From KK5 sp034043675 (GTDB lineage Bacteria > Pseudomonadota > Gammaproteobacteria > Burkholderiales > Burkholderiaceae_C), in assembly GCF_034043675.1 (NCBI RefSeq), contig NZ_JAXCLA010000004.1, positions 372,001 to 436,000 on the forward strand: a DNA stretch of 64,000 nucleotides, given 5' to 3'. A model generated the notes under the pieces. The model made no database searches and was not told the origin of the DNA. It saw only the letters and a list, made by a program, of their open reading frames with translations. This document shows, piece by piece, positions 26,249 to 34,804 of this stretch. The first letter of the stretch is position 1. Every line of letters starts with the position of its first letter. The position numbers and the translations under genes are program-made.

Positions 26249-28009
26249 TCAGAAGGACGGGATGATGGCCGGGCGAACCTTACTCTCGGCGGAATCCCTG
26301 TCCTTCAGCATCTTCTTCTGATCGGCGTTCGTCTTCTCCAGCGCAATGATCCGCTGCCTCAACTGCTCGAGTTCCGAGGTCTTGGCCTGGAAGGTGGAGA
26401 TCTGGGCCTTCAGGCCGGCGATTTCCTGCTCCCGGTCAGACGAGCGGTCCATCAGCTCCGCAGTGTTGCGCTCATCCCGGGCCTGCTGCAGCGCCTGGCG
26501 CAGCCGCGCCAGTTCGGCATTGGCCTTCGCCGACTCGTTGCCAGCCGAGCTGGCACTGCTCGTGGCAGCCTCGATCCGACGCTCCAACGCCGTGATGTTG
26601 GCGTCACGGCTAGCGGCCTGGGTGCGCAGCCGCGCGTTCTCGTCGCTCAGCGCCTTGACACGCTGTTCCGCATCCAGGCTCTGGCGCCGGACCTCGTCGA
26701 TCTCCTTCGTCACGCGCAGCCGGTCGGCGTTCTCGCGTTCGAGCACGGCGATGCGCTGGCGGTAGTTCTCAAGTTCGGCCGTCTGGCTCTTGAACGACTC
26801 GATCTGCCGGTGCAGGCCATCGACTTCCGCATTCCTTCGGGCAACCTCCGCCTTCAGGCCCTCGGCTTCCTTCTGCTCCTTCAGCGCCGCCGCCAACGCC
26901 GCCTTCAGCCGCTCCAGGTCGGCGCGGTCACCACTGGTCTTGTCGCCGGCAGCAGCCACGTCCTTGTTCAGCAGGCCGATCTTCGATTCGAGCGACGCAA
27001 TGTTGCGCTCCCGCTCTTCGGTCTGGCGCTTGAGCCGGGCATTCTCCTCGTTGAGCACCTCAATCCGCCTCACGGCTTCGGCGCTCTGCCGCGCGATCTC
27101 TTCCATCTTGGCGAGCACAGCCGGGTTCTCACAACCCGCCAAGCAGTAGTCACCCGAGAACGACGAACTGCGATAGGGCACCTGCAGGTATTTGTATTGA
27201 TTGCGCGCCTCGTCCTCGACACCCAGCGCCACCACGCGGAACAGTTCGTCCAGCTTGCGCCCGGGCTCACCGATGTGGGCCAGCAGGTGCTTGGTGAACA
27301 GGCCGTTGCTATCGCGGCCGTCAAGCGCGCGGCTGTTCGGCGCCGTGGCATAGACGAGCACCGTCCCCAGCGGCGGATCGACGCGCGCCAAGCCTTCGCT
27401 CATATTGCCCGAGGCGGCGAATGGGTTGTCGCGGCACGCGTCGAGCACGACGATGTTCGGCGAACTCTTGGCGCTCGCCAGGCTGCGCAGCAGGTAGCCG
27501 AGGTTCAGGCTGTCGTCTTCCATGTCCAGCGACGCTTCGGCGCTGACCGAGGTCGGCAGCAGGAAGTTCTCGCCGTTGATCTGCACGCCGTGGCCGGCGT
27601 AGTAGATGAAGCTGGCCGTGTGCGGGTTCAACTGCACAGCGAAATTCCTGACGGCCTGGCGGAACTCGGCCTTGGTCGCCAGGTCGTAAAAGCAACTGAC
27701 CTCGAAGTCCAGCTCGCGCAGCGACTTGCACATATCCCGCGCGTCGTTGACCGAGTTCTTCAGCTGCGGAATATTGGCATAGGCAGCGTTGCCGATGACC
27801 AGCGCGAACTTGCGGGTGGAGGCGATGTCGGGACTCCGCAGGTCCACCTTGCCCTGGACGGCACGCGCGTCTGCCACCACGTTCCTGACCACCGCCCGCG
27901 ATGCGTCAACCGATTGCGCGACTCCGGTCCGCGCGAAGCCCAGACACCCGAGCAGCAACGCCGCGACGCCGCATAACTGCTGTTTCAGGTGGAGCTTGCG
28001 GGGCTTCAT
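26249..28009 (-). CDS. Secreted caspase-like (peptidase C14) protein with long coiled coil
   Basis: A 586-residue protein. A signal peptide (to about GVAQS) is followed by a caspase p20-like domain with the catalytic pair His140 (FIYYAGHGVQ) and Cys192 (VVLDACRDNPF), and then about 300 residues of heptad-rich coiled coil from about residue 290 on. Bacterial C14 proteins (orthocaspases) usually cleave after Arg or Lys. An exported enzyme with a long rod suggests an envelope role, which is inference. It ends PAIIPSF, followed by the outer-membrane barrel gene. ATG 28009 gives a good signal peptide. Confidence 0.85.
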   Translation of the reverse strand: MKPRKLHLKQQLCGVAALLLGCLGFARTGVAQSVDASRAVVRNVVADARAVQGKVDLRSPDIASTRKFALVIGNAAYANIPQLKNSVNDARDMCKSLRELDFEVSCFYDLATKAEFRQAVRNFAVQLNPHTASFIYYAGHGVQINGENFLLPTSVSAEASLDMEDDSLNLGYLLRSLASAKSSPNIVVLDACRDNPFAASGNMSEGLARVDPPLGTVLVYATAPNSRALDGRDSNGLFTKHLLAHIGEPGRKLDELFRVVALGVEDEARNQYKYLQVPYRSSSFSGDYCLAGCENPAVLAKMEEIARQSAEAVRRIEVLNEENARLKRQTEERERNIASLESKIGLLNKDVAAAGDKTSGDRADLERLKAALAAALKEQKEAEGLKAEVARRNAEVDGLHRQIESFKSQTAELENYRQRIAVLERENADRLRVTKEIDEVRRQSLDAEQRVKALSDENARLRTQAASRDANITALERRIEAATSSASSAGNESAKANAELARLRQALQQARDERNTAELMDRSSDREQEIAGLKAQISTFQAKTSELEQLRQRIIALEKTNADQKKMLKDRDSAESKVRPAIIPSF

Positions 28010-28117
28010 GAACGGCTTTGCACATCCCTAGATCAAGGCCCAATTTATGTAACACGAGGCAACAGGTCGGCAACCCAGGCAAACCCTGGACGGTGAATAG
28101 CGCCGAGAGCCAGGTCA

Positions 28118-28600
28118 TCACTTCGTCCAAAGACGCAGCCCCGCATCCACCGACCATCGCCCCCCACCCCACAGCAGCACGCACGCGATCAACACGCCCC
28201 ACAAATGATGCCCGGCCAGCGCCGCCGGGGCGATTTCCTCCAGGCTCAATACGGCCATCACGTTGACGACGCTGAGCCCGGCCGCAGCGAAGCGCGAAGC
28301 CAGGCCGACGATCAGCAGCGACGACAGGCCCAGTTCGCCAGCCGTGCCCATATAGGCCGCCAGCTCGGGCGGCAGCAGCGGCACGTGGTATTCGTCTTGA
28401 AACAGCGCCAGTGTCACAGACCAGTCACGGATCTTCGTCAGGCCCGAGAGCATGAAGACCTGGGCGACGTAGAGGCGCGCGCCCAGCAGCGCGAGCGATT
28501 GCACATGGCTCAGCGCCAGGCGGATCCAGCGCGGCAGGCGCAGTGGCTCGTCGAGGCCGGGATCGATGAAGAAGCGGGCGATGCCGCCGATGAAGTTCAT
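28118..28600 (-). CDS. DoxX-family membrane protein of the bufferin operon
   Basis: A 160-residue protein with about four membrane segments (LALLGARLYVAQVFMLSGLT, LGLSSLLIVGLASRF, LSVVNVMAVLSLEEIAP, LWGVLIACVLLWGG). It belongs to the DoxX family, commonly the last gene of DUF2282-DUF692-DUF2063 operons. Its role there is unproven; a redox or metal-related membrane function is inferred. ATG 28600 lies 29 nt after the DUF2063 gene. Confidence 0.85.
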   Translation of the reverse strand: MNFIGGIARFFIDPGLDEPLRLPRWIRLALSHVQSLALLGARLYVAQVFMLSGLTKIRDWSVTLALFQDEYHVPLLPPELAAYMGTAGELGLSSLLIVGLASRFAAAGLSVVNVMAVLSLEEIAPAALAGHHLWGVLIACVLLWGGGRWSVDAGLRLWTK

Positions 28601-28629
28601 GGCATGGTGTCCTTGTTCGTTGTGATCGT

Positions 28630-29334
28630 TCAGAGCAGGTATGCGGCCTGCAGCAGGTCTTCGCGCAACGCGGTCTGCAACCAGGCGCCGAAGTCGAAAT
28701 CGGCTTGCGCCGCGAGGGCCGCATCCAGCGCCGCCGCCAGATCGATGCCGGACTGCAGCGCCTGCAGCAACGCCGCTTCGCCATCGCCGAGTGGCCGCGA
28801 CGCACCGCGCCAGCCCTGGCGCCAAACGAGCAGCGGCCCGGCGGATTGCGCGCCCAGCACTTGCAAGCCCGGCCGCAGTCGCAGGCCCACCCGCGATGGA
28901 TCGGCTGTGGCCAGCAACTGCAGGGACGCTGCATCGAGCGCGGTGTCAGCCGCGCGCTCCGCTTCGTGCAGTGCCCATTCGAGTCGCGCCAGATCCAGCG
29001 GCGCTTCCTCGACGCCCGGCTGGGCCGCAAGGAAGGTGGCAAGACCTGCCCCCCACAGCGCGAGGTCGCCATGCACCGGCGGCGCCTGGCGCCAGAAGGC
29101 CCAGGCCATGCCGCCGAAGGAGTCGGCGCCGAGCCATTCACGCAATTGCGGGAACACGGCGGCGAGCGCCTTCGCGGACAGCGCCCGTGCGTTGAGCCGG
29201 TAAGCGTCGAGACCGCGCGCGACGCCGCCTTCGATGCTGGCCAGTGGAGCAAGACCCGGAACATCGCCCTGCCTCGCGAGCACCGCCTGCACCAGCGCCT
29301 GCTGCCGGGCCGCGAGATCCTGTTCGTCGCTCAT
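28630..29334 (-). CDS. DUF2063 partner protein of the bufferin-modifying enzyme (BufC-like)
   Basis: A 234-residue protein whose N-terminal half matches DUF2063 (putative DNA-binding in older annotation; now known as a RiPP partner in such loci): LDAYRLNARALSAKALAAVF and LPLDLARLEWALHEAE-type segments. It is thought to bind the precursor and form the complex with the DUF692 enzyme. Its ATG at 29334 overlaps the stop of the DUF692 gene (ATGA), which supports obligate partnership. Confidence 0.87.
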   Translation of the reverse strand: MSDEQDLAARQQALVQAVLARQGDVPGLAPLASIEGGVARGLDAYRLNARALSAKALAAVFPQLREWLGADSFGGMAWAFWRQAPPVHGDLALWGAGLATFLAAQPGVEEAPLDLARLEWALHEAERAADTALDAASLQLLATADPSRVGLRLRPGLQVLGAQSAGPLLVWRQGWRGASRPLGDGEAALLQALQSGIDLAAALDAALAAQADFDFGAWLQTALREDLLQAAYLL

Positions 29335-30167
29335 GTGCCCTGTCCCAGTTGCGAGGCAGCGCGTGCGGCCTCGTCCAGCAGCACGTCGAGCGCCGGCACA
29401 TCGGTGTCCCACTCGATCAGGCCCGGCACGCGCCCGAAGCGCCGCAGCGCATGGGCGTGCACCTCCCAGACCGGGTCGGACACGCGGCTGCCATGGTCGT
29501 CGATGACGATGCCGGGCAGTTCCGCGTGGCCGGCCAGGTGGATCTCGCCGACCTCGATGCCGTCGCGCAGCGCGTCGATCCAGGCGCAGGCCCGGCGGAC
29601 GGCTTCCTCGCCAGGCGCCGCACCGCCGTTGCGTGCATTGACGACGAGGTTGTTGACGTCCAGCAGCAGCGCGCAGCCGCTGCGCCGCGTCAGCTCGTTG
29701 AAGAACTCCGGCTCGGCCAGCGTGTCATCACTCCAGGCCAGGTAGGCGCTGAGGTTCTCGACCAGCAGCGGCCGGCGCAGCCGCTCCTGCACCTGCTGGA
29801 CGTTGCGCACCATGGTGCGCAGGCCGGCCTCGCTGAAAGGCACCGGCAGCAGGTCGTTGGCATGCAGACCGGAACCCACTCGAGCGAAAGAGGCGTGGTC
29901 CGACACCCGCACCGGCTCGATCCACTCGACCAGCGCGGCCAGCCGCTCCAGGTGCCAGGGATCGAGCCCGCTGGCCGACCCCAGCGACAGGCCCACGCCG
30001 TGCAGGCTCACCGCATAGTGTTCGCGTCCAGCCGCCAGCACCGCCAGCACGGCACCGCCTTCGGCGAAGAAGTTCTCCGAGTGGACCTCGATGAAACCTA
30101 GCGGCGGCCGGCGCTCGAGCAGGGCCTCGTAGTGCGGCTGGCGCCAGCCGATGCCGATGGATTCCAC
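29331..30167 (-). CDS. DUF692 multinuclear iron oxygenase (BufB/MbnB-like)
   Basis: A 278-residue TIM-barrel protein of the DUF692 family, which uses an iron cluster to convert peptide cysteines to heterocycles in methanobactins and bufferins. Family segments with metal ligands are visible: FIEVHSENFF, VSLHGVGLSLG, VSDHASFARV, LLVENLSAYL, LLLDVNNLVVNA and IHLAGHAE. It begins at GTG 30167, 34 nt after the precursor gene. The neighbouring DUF2282 gene makes a bufferin precursor its likely substrate. Confidence 0.92.
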   Translation of the reverse strand: MESIGIGWRQPHYEALLERRPPLGFIEVHSENFFAEGGAVLAVLAAGREHYAVSLHGVGLSLGSASGLDPWHLERLAALVEWIEPVRVSDHASFARVGSGLHANDLLPVPFSEAGLRTMVRNVQQVQERLRRPLLVENLSAYLAWSDDTLAEPEFFNELTRRSGCALLLDVNNLVVNARNGGAAPGEEAVRRACAWIDALRDGIEVGEIHLAGHAELPGIVIDDHGSRVSDPVWEVHAHALRRFGRVPGLIEWDTDVPALDVLLDEAARAASQLGQGT

Positions 30168-30201
30168 CGCTGAAAGCCCTGCGAGTCCTGCTTCGGTCCG
30201 T

Positions 30202-30486
30202 TTACTTCTTGGCCTTGGCCTTCGCTTCCGCGGCGCTCATGCCACCGGCGCTCTTGCAGGTGCCCTTCTCCACGTACTTCCAGTCGTCGGCCGCCATGTC
30301 CATCTTGGCCTGGCCGGCGCAGGAGTGCGAACCGCTCAGGTTGGCGCAATCGTTCTGGCCGGCCTTGGCGATGCCGTAGCACTTTTCCTTCGGCTGGTCG
30401 GCGGCCGAAGCGGTGCCGGCCAGGCCCAGTGCGAGGACGGCGGCGAAGGCCGAGGCGACGATCTGCTGTTGGGAAGACTTGCTCAT
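30202..30486 (-). CDS. DUF2282 bufferin-type precursor peptide (BufA-like)
   Basis: A 94-residue precursor with a signal peptide (IVASAFAAVLALGLAGTASA) and four cysteines, Cys36, Cys47, Cys56 and Cys77, in the DUF2282 pattern (KCYGIAKAGQNDCANL, HSCAG, GTCKSAGG), ending in an Ala/Lys-rich tail. Bufferins are copper-binding RiPPs recently described from Caulobacter, in which DUF692/DUF2063 proteins modify the central cysteines. The second of two adjacent ATGs (30486) is chosen because AAGGAG (30498-30493) then lies 6 nt upstream. Confidence 0.9.
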   Translation of the reverse strand: MSKSSQQQIVASAFAAVLALGLAGTASAADQPKEKCYGIAKAGQNDCANLSGSHSCAGQAKMDMAADDWKYVEKGTCKSAGGMSAAEAKAKAKK

Positions 30487-30540
30487 CATGATCTCCTTGA
30501 GGGTGGTGGAAAGAATTCGAAATGTCTGGAAGACGAGGCT

Positions 30541-30568
30541 CTGTCGTGCGTCATGCATCACTCCTTAC
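30541..30568 (-). promoter_or_regulatory. Candidate ECF-type promoter for the bufferin operon
   Basis: On the minus strand, GTAAGG (30568-30563) and CGACAG (30546-30541) are separated by exactly 16 nt. This resembles the GTAAC-N16-CGA type of promoter used by ECF sigma factors that control bufferin genes. A start about 10 nt downstream would give a leader of about 45 nt to bufA. The divergent gene encodes an ECF sigma factor, the natural candidate to read it. Confidence 0.4.
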
Positions 30569-30580
30569 ACTGCGCGCACC

Positions 30581-31156
30581 ATGAATGACGACATTGCCTC
30601 GCGGCTCGAATCGCTGCGCCCGCAACTGCTGAAATACGCGCGACTGCAACTGCGCAACACGGCCTGGGCCGAGGACGCGGTGTCCGAGACCTTGCTGGCG
30701 GCGATCGAGAAGCCGCAGAGCTTCGCCGGACAGTCGCAGTTGAAGACCTGGCTGGTGGGCATTCTCAAGCACAAGCTGATCGACCAGATCCGCCGCAACA
30801 GCAAGGAAATGTCGACGACGAGCGCCGAAGACGGCGTGGACCTCGACGACGATCTCTTCGCCGCCGACGGCCATTGGCGCGAACAGCCGCAGGACTGGGG
30901 CGACCCCGAACACGTGCTGCGCCAGCTGGACTTCATGCGCGTACTGGAGGCCTGCGTCGAGCACCTGCCCGGCCAGCAGGGCCGCCTTTTCATGATGCGC
31001 GAATGGCTGGAGCTGGAGACCGAAGAGATCTGTAAGGAACTGGCGATCAGCCCGACCAATCTGTGGGTCATGCTGCACCGCGCACGCCTGAGGCTGCGCG
31101 AATGCCTGCAGCTGAACTGGTTTGGCGGCGCCGCGGCGACGGGAGGTGCGAAGTGA
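30581..31156 (+). CDS. ECF-type RNA polymerase sigma factor
   Basis: A 191-residue sigma factor with region 2 (LLKYARLQLRNTAWAEDAVSETLLAA, FAGQSQLKTWLVGILKHKLID) and region 4 (FMMREWLELETEEICKELAISPTNLWVMLHRARLRLRE). It is divergent from the bufferin operon, 92 bp from the precursor ATG. Its stop shares a base with the next ATG (TGATG). A role in switching on the bufferin operon under metal stress is inferred from this arrangement. Confidence 0.92.
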   Translation: MNDDIASRLESLRPQLLKYARLQLRNTAWAEDAVSETLLAAIEKPQSFAGQSQLKTWLVGILKHKLIDQIRRNSKEMSTTSAEDGVDLDDDLFAADGHWREQPQDWGDPEHVLRQLDFMRVLEACVEHLPGQQGRLFMMREWLELETEEICKELAISPTNLWVMLHRARLRLRECLQLNWFGGAAATGGAK

Positions 31157-31344
31157 TGTTGGGCCCGAACTGCCGGGAAGTGACGAGGCGGGTGCTGCTG
31201 GCGGAGGAGACGCGACTCTCTCTGCGCGAGCGCCTGGGTGTGCGCTTCCACATGCTGATCTGCAAGGCCTGCCCCACCTTCGCCGAGCAGTTGGCGCTGA
31301 TGCGGCGCGCCAGCGCGCGCTGGCGCCGCTACAGCGAAGAGTAG
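31156..31344 (+). CDS. Small zinc-finger anti-sigma factor candidate
   Basis: A 62-residue basic protein with Cys6 and a FHMLICKAC motif (His plus CxxC), the HC2 zinc-finger pattern of cytoplasmic anti-sigma factors. It has no membrane segment. Overlap of its ATG with the sigma-factor stop (TGATG) indicates translational coupling. It would bind the ECF factor and release it on a cytoplasmic signal such as thiol oxidation or metal, which is inference. Confidence 0.75.
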   Translation: MLGPNCREVTRRVLLAEETRLSLRERLGVRFHMLICKACPTFAEQLALMRRASARWRRYSEE

Positions 31345-31356
31345 CTTCGCACCGGC

Positions 31357-32028
31357 TCAGGAAATCGCCCCGGCCGCCTCGCGCAGGTCGCCGCCGGCGT
31401 TCGCCAGGGCCAGCTCCAGCGCCAGGCGCACACCCTCGCGCATCGCCTCCAGCCCCAGGCTCGGCGCCGCGCCGAACGGGCCGCCGGGCAGGCGCGCCGA
31501 TTGCTCCGGCAGGTAGGGAATGTGCATGAAGCCGCTGCGCACCTGCGGCCGGTCCCGCAGCAGGTGCTGGAGCCCGTAGAACACATGGTTGCAGACAAAG
31601 GTGCCGGCGGTCTGGGAGACCCCGGCCGGATGACCCGCCGCCCGCAGGCCGGCCGCCATCGCCTTGATGGGCAAGGTGCTGAAGTAGGCCGCCGGACCGC
31701 CAGCGACGACCGGTTCGTCGACGGGCTGAGCGCCCGCGTTGTCGGGGATGCGGGCATCGTCCACGTTGATGGCCACCCGTTCCAGCGACAGCTCGCTGCG
31801 CCCGCCGGCCTGCCCGAGGGCCAGCACCAGCACCGGATCCAGTTCGTCCAGATAGGCCTTCAGCCGCGTCAGTGCGACGCCGAAAATGCAGGGCAACTTA
31901 CGCACATGGATGACGGCGCCGTCGGAAAATGCCACTCCGTTGAGGTAACGTGCTACTTCCCAGGAGGGATTGACCGTCTCTCCACCGAAGGGCTCGAAGC
32001 CGGTGACCAGAATTCTTGCGTTGTCCAT
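31357..32028 (-). CDS. pcp: Pyroglutamyl-peptidase I (pyrrolidone-carboxylate peptidase)
   Basis: A 223-residue C15 cysteine peptidase that removes N-terminal pyroglutamate. The N-terminal signature ILVTGFEPFGGETVNPSWEV is clear, with the catalytic Glu in SLERVAIN, Cys in TAGTFVCNHVFYGL and His in SGFMHIPYLPEQ. ATG 32028 is chosen just before the signature. It is convergent with the anti-sigma gene and divergent from the secretion ATPase gene. Confidence 0.95.
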   Translation of the reverse strand: MDNARILVTGFEPFGGETVNPSWEVARYLNGVAFSDGAVIHVRKLPCIFGVALTRLKAYLDELDPVLVLALGQAGGRSELSLERVAINVDDARIPDNAGAQPVDEPVVAGGPAAYFSTLPIKAMAAGLRAAGHPAGVSQTAGTFVCNHVFYGLQHLLRDRPQVRSGFMHIPYLPEQSARLPGGPFGAAPSLGLEAMREGVRLALELALANAGGDLREAAGAIS

Positions 32029-32095
32029 CACGGAAGTGTGCATGATGGCGCAGCAAGTGGCGCGACACGCTGGCCCGCACCCGGAGAATTGCTGA

Positions 32096-34660
32096 ATGCC
32101 CGATCTGCCCGACCTGTCCGTACCGCTGGCCTGGAGCCTTGAGGACCCAGCCCCCACGCCGCCGCGCGGCAATGCGCCCGCGCCGTCGTCCGCCGCACCC
32201 GCTCCCGCATCACGCGGCGGTGACGGCTTCCAGTGGCCCACACCGCCCTACGCGCCCTACCCCCGGCCGCAAGCGCAGACGGCGCCCGAACCCTGCGAGA
32301 TCCTCGGGCTGAACAACAGCCGCAGCACCGGCCACGTGATCCTGGTCGCGGCGCACGAGCGCGTCGCGCAGATCAATGTGCCGCCGGCGCGCAGCGCCGT
32401 GCCGCTGAAGTTCAGCCAGTTCCGCGCACTGAAGCTGCTGCGCCCGATCGCCGCCCAGCCGCGTGGCAGTGCCGAGGGCGAGCTGGACCAGCGCCCGCGC
32501 GTCGGCTTCACCCTGCATTTCATCGGCGGCGGCGAGATGAAGGGCTCGACGATCGGCCACCACGAGGACGAACTGGGCCTGTTCCTGTTCCCGCCCATCT
32601 CGGAGACCGATGACGCCGTGCTGCGCGTGTTCGTGCCGCGCGAGGTGCTGGAGCGCTTCGAGATCGGCGAGCGCATCGGCGATGTGCTGGTGCGCGACCA
32701 GGCGGCCACGACCGAGCAGGTCGAGTCCGTGGCGAACGAGCAGAACGACCTGCGCCATCGCCGCGTCGGCGACATCCTCGTCGCCCGCCAGGTCGTCTCG
32801 GCCGACCAGCTGATGCACGCGATCGCCCAGCAGGCCAAGATGCCGATGGTGCGCATCGGCGAGGCCCTGCTGGCGCTGGACCTGATTTCCGAAGACCAGC
32901 TCGCGCAGGCGCTGGAACAGCAGCAACAGGACCGCTCGGTGCCGCTGGGCGAACTGCTGGTGCGCAAGGGCATCGTCACGCGGCAGCAGCTGCAGTCGGC
33001 GCTGGCGCGCAAGATGGGCTATCCGCTGGTGGACATCGAGACCTTCCCGGTCGAGCCGGACGCCATCGCCAAGATGCCGCAGGCCGTGGCACGGCGGCTG
33101 GAGATCCTGCCGCTGGTGGTGCGCGACGGGCGGCTCATCGTGGCGATGGAAGACCCGACGCGGCGCGTCGCCATCGACGAGGCCGAGTTCATCTCGCAGC
33201 TCAAGGTCACGCCCACGCTGACCAAGATCGGCACGCTGCAGTTCGCGATCCCGCGCGCCTACGAACGCTTCGGCGGTGAGAAGCTCTCTCCCGAGTCGGT
33301 GCTGCCCGACTTCACGCCTGACTTCAGCTTCGACAACGCCGACAAGCTGATCGAATCGCTGGAGCGCGACAGCAGCGAGCGCCACCAGCGCGAGGAAGAG
33401 CAGCAGATCGAGCAGAGCGACAACTCGCTGGTGCGGCTGATCAACTCGATGATCATCGAGGCCTACCAGCAGGGCGTGTCCGACATCCACATCGAGACCC
33501 ACCCGGGCCGCGAGAAGCTGAAGATCCGCTTCCGCCGCGACGGCGTGCTGCAACCCTATCTGGAGCTGCCGCACACCTACCGCAACGCGATGATCGCGCG
33601 CATCAAGATCATGTGCGACCTCGACATCTCCGAGCGCCGCAAGCCGCAGGACGGCAAGATCAACTTCGCCAAGTATTCGGCCCAGCACAAGCTGGAGCTG
33701 CGCGTCGCCACGATCCCGACCAACAACGGCCTCGAAGACGTGGTGATGCGCCTGCTGTCCTCGGCCAAGCCGATCCCGCTGGAGCGGCTCGGCCTGACGG
33801 AGAGCAACCTCTCGCAACTGCGCCAGGCCATCGAGCGGCCCTACGGCATGGTGCTGTGCGTGGGCCCGACCGGCTCGGGCAAGACGACCACGCTGCACTC
33901 CGCGCTGGCCGAGATCAACAAGCCCGAGCGCAAGATCTGGACGGCCGAGGACCCGGTCGAAATCACGCAGATGGGTCTGCGCCAGGTGCAGGTGAACGCG
34001 CGTATCGACTGGACCTTCGCCAAGGCACTGCGCGCCTTCCTGCGTGCCGACCCGGACGTGATCATGGTGGGTGAAATCCGCGACAAGGAAACCGCCGAGA
34101 TCGCCGTCGAAGCCTCGCTGACCGGCCACCTGGTGATGTCCACGCTGCACACAAACAGTGCGCCCGAGACCGTCACCCGGCTGCTGGACATGGGCATGGA
34201 CCCGTTCAACTTCGCAGACTCGCTGCTGGCCGTGCTGGCCCAGCGCCTGGTGCGCAAGCTGTGCGGCGCGTGCAAGACGGCCGAGCCGCTGCCGGCAGCG
34301 GCCCAGACCGAGTACCTGGACGATTTCCTGGGCAGCTTCCCCGACGACGCCCGCCCGGACCGCGACGAACTGCTCGCCAGCTGGGTCCAGCGCCACGGCA
34401 AGAACGGCCGCCTCGTCCACTATCACAGCCGCGGCTGCGGCGAGTGCGGCGGCAGCGGCTACAAGGGCCGCGTGGGCCTGCACGAGTTGCTGGTCGTCAC
34501 CCGCGCACTGCGCCGCCAGATCCAGACCGGCGCACGCGCCGAGGAGCTGCTGCACACGGGGATGGCCGAGGGTATGCGCACCCTGCGCCAGGACGGCATC
34601 GTCAAGGTGCTTCAGGGCAATACCTCCATGGCCGAGGTGCGCGCCACCAGCAACGCCTGA
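32096..34660 (+). CDS. GspE/PilB-family ATPase with N-terminal MshEN-like repeats
   Basis: An 854-residue type II secretion/type IV pilus ATPase. Residues 1-60 are Pro/Ala-rich; about 65-190 form a domain I do not recognise; about 195-310 hold four tandem segments of the form R(I/V/L)GxxLVxxxxxxxxQLxxAxxxQ, like the c-di-GMP-binding MshEN repeat. The C-terminal ATPase has Walker A GPTGSGKTTT, Walker B ADPDVIMVGEIRDKE, the His box TLHTNSAPET, and a tetracysteine zinc site (LCGAC and CGECGG). No other secretion or pilus gene is adjacent, so its machine is elsewhere. Confidence 0.93.
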   Translation: MPDLPDLSVPLAWSLEDPAPTPPRGNAPAPSSAAPAPASRGGDGFQWPTPPYAPYPRPQAQTAPEPCEILGLNNSRSTGHVILVAAHERVAQINVPPARSAVPLKFSQFRALKLLRPIAAQPRGSAEGELDQRPRVGFTLHFIGGGEMKGSTIGHHEDELGLFLFPPISETDDAVLRVFVPREVLERFEIGERIGDVLVRDQAATTEQVESVANEQNDLRHRRVGDILVARQVVSADQLMHAIAQQAKMPMVRIGEALLALDLISEDQLAQALEQQQQDRSVPLGELLVRKGIVTRQQLQSALARKMGYPLVDIETFPVEPDAIAKMPQAVARRLEILPLVVRDGRLIVAMEDPTRRVAIDEAEFISQLKVTPTLTKIGTLQFAIPRAYERFGGEKLSPESVLPDFTPDFSFDNADKLIESLERDSSERHQREEEQQIEQSDNSLVRLINSMIIEAYQQGVSDIHIETHPGREKLKIRFRRDGVLQPYLELPHTYRNAMIARIKIMCDLDISERRKPQDGKINFAKYSAQHKLELRVATIPTNNGLEDVVMRLLSSAKPIPLERLGLTESNLSQLRQAIERPYGMVLCVGPTGSGKTTTLHSALAEINKPERKIWTAEDPVEITQMGLRQVQVNARIDWTFAKALRAFLRADPDVIMVGEIRDKETAEIAVEASLTGHLVMSTLHTNSAPETVTRLLDMGMDPFNFADSLLAVLAQRLVRKLCGACKTAEPLPAAAQTEYLDDFLGSFPDDARPDRDELLASWVQRHGKNGRLVHYHSRGCGECGGSGYKGRVGLHELLVVTRALRRQIQTGARAEELLHTGMAEGMRTLRQDGIVKVLQGNTSMAEVRATSNA

Positions 34661-34674
34661 ACGGGCGCCGGGAC

Positions 34675-34699
34675 GGCGGCGGTGAAGATTCCCGCCGCC
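34675..34699 (+). terminator. Hairpin after the GspE-like gene
   Basis: GGCGGCGG (34675-34682) pairs with CCGCCGCC (34692-34699) over 8 bp with a 9-nt loop, 15 nt past the stop. No U-run follows, so it is a weak terminator candidate. Confidence 0.35.
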
Positions 34700-34804
34700 G
34701 GAATGACCGGCATGCCGTCAGCTCATCTCAATGCCTATTGCCAGCGGGCCGAGCTTCACAGATAGTCGGTCGCTCGACACAGAACAGCAAAGGGGGAGAC
34801 GGTC

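Noticed and set aside
28010..28117. Small gene or RNA between the caspase and DoxX genes
   Set aside because: Only a weak CCAGG/CCTGG stem is visible, with no open frame or conserved motif; it is probably the caspase promoter region.
32210..34555. 781-codon open frame antisense to the GspE-like gene
   Set aside because: It is likewise a codon-bias shadow. The sense gene has complete conserved motifs throughout.
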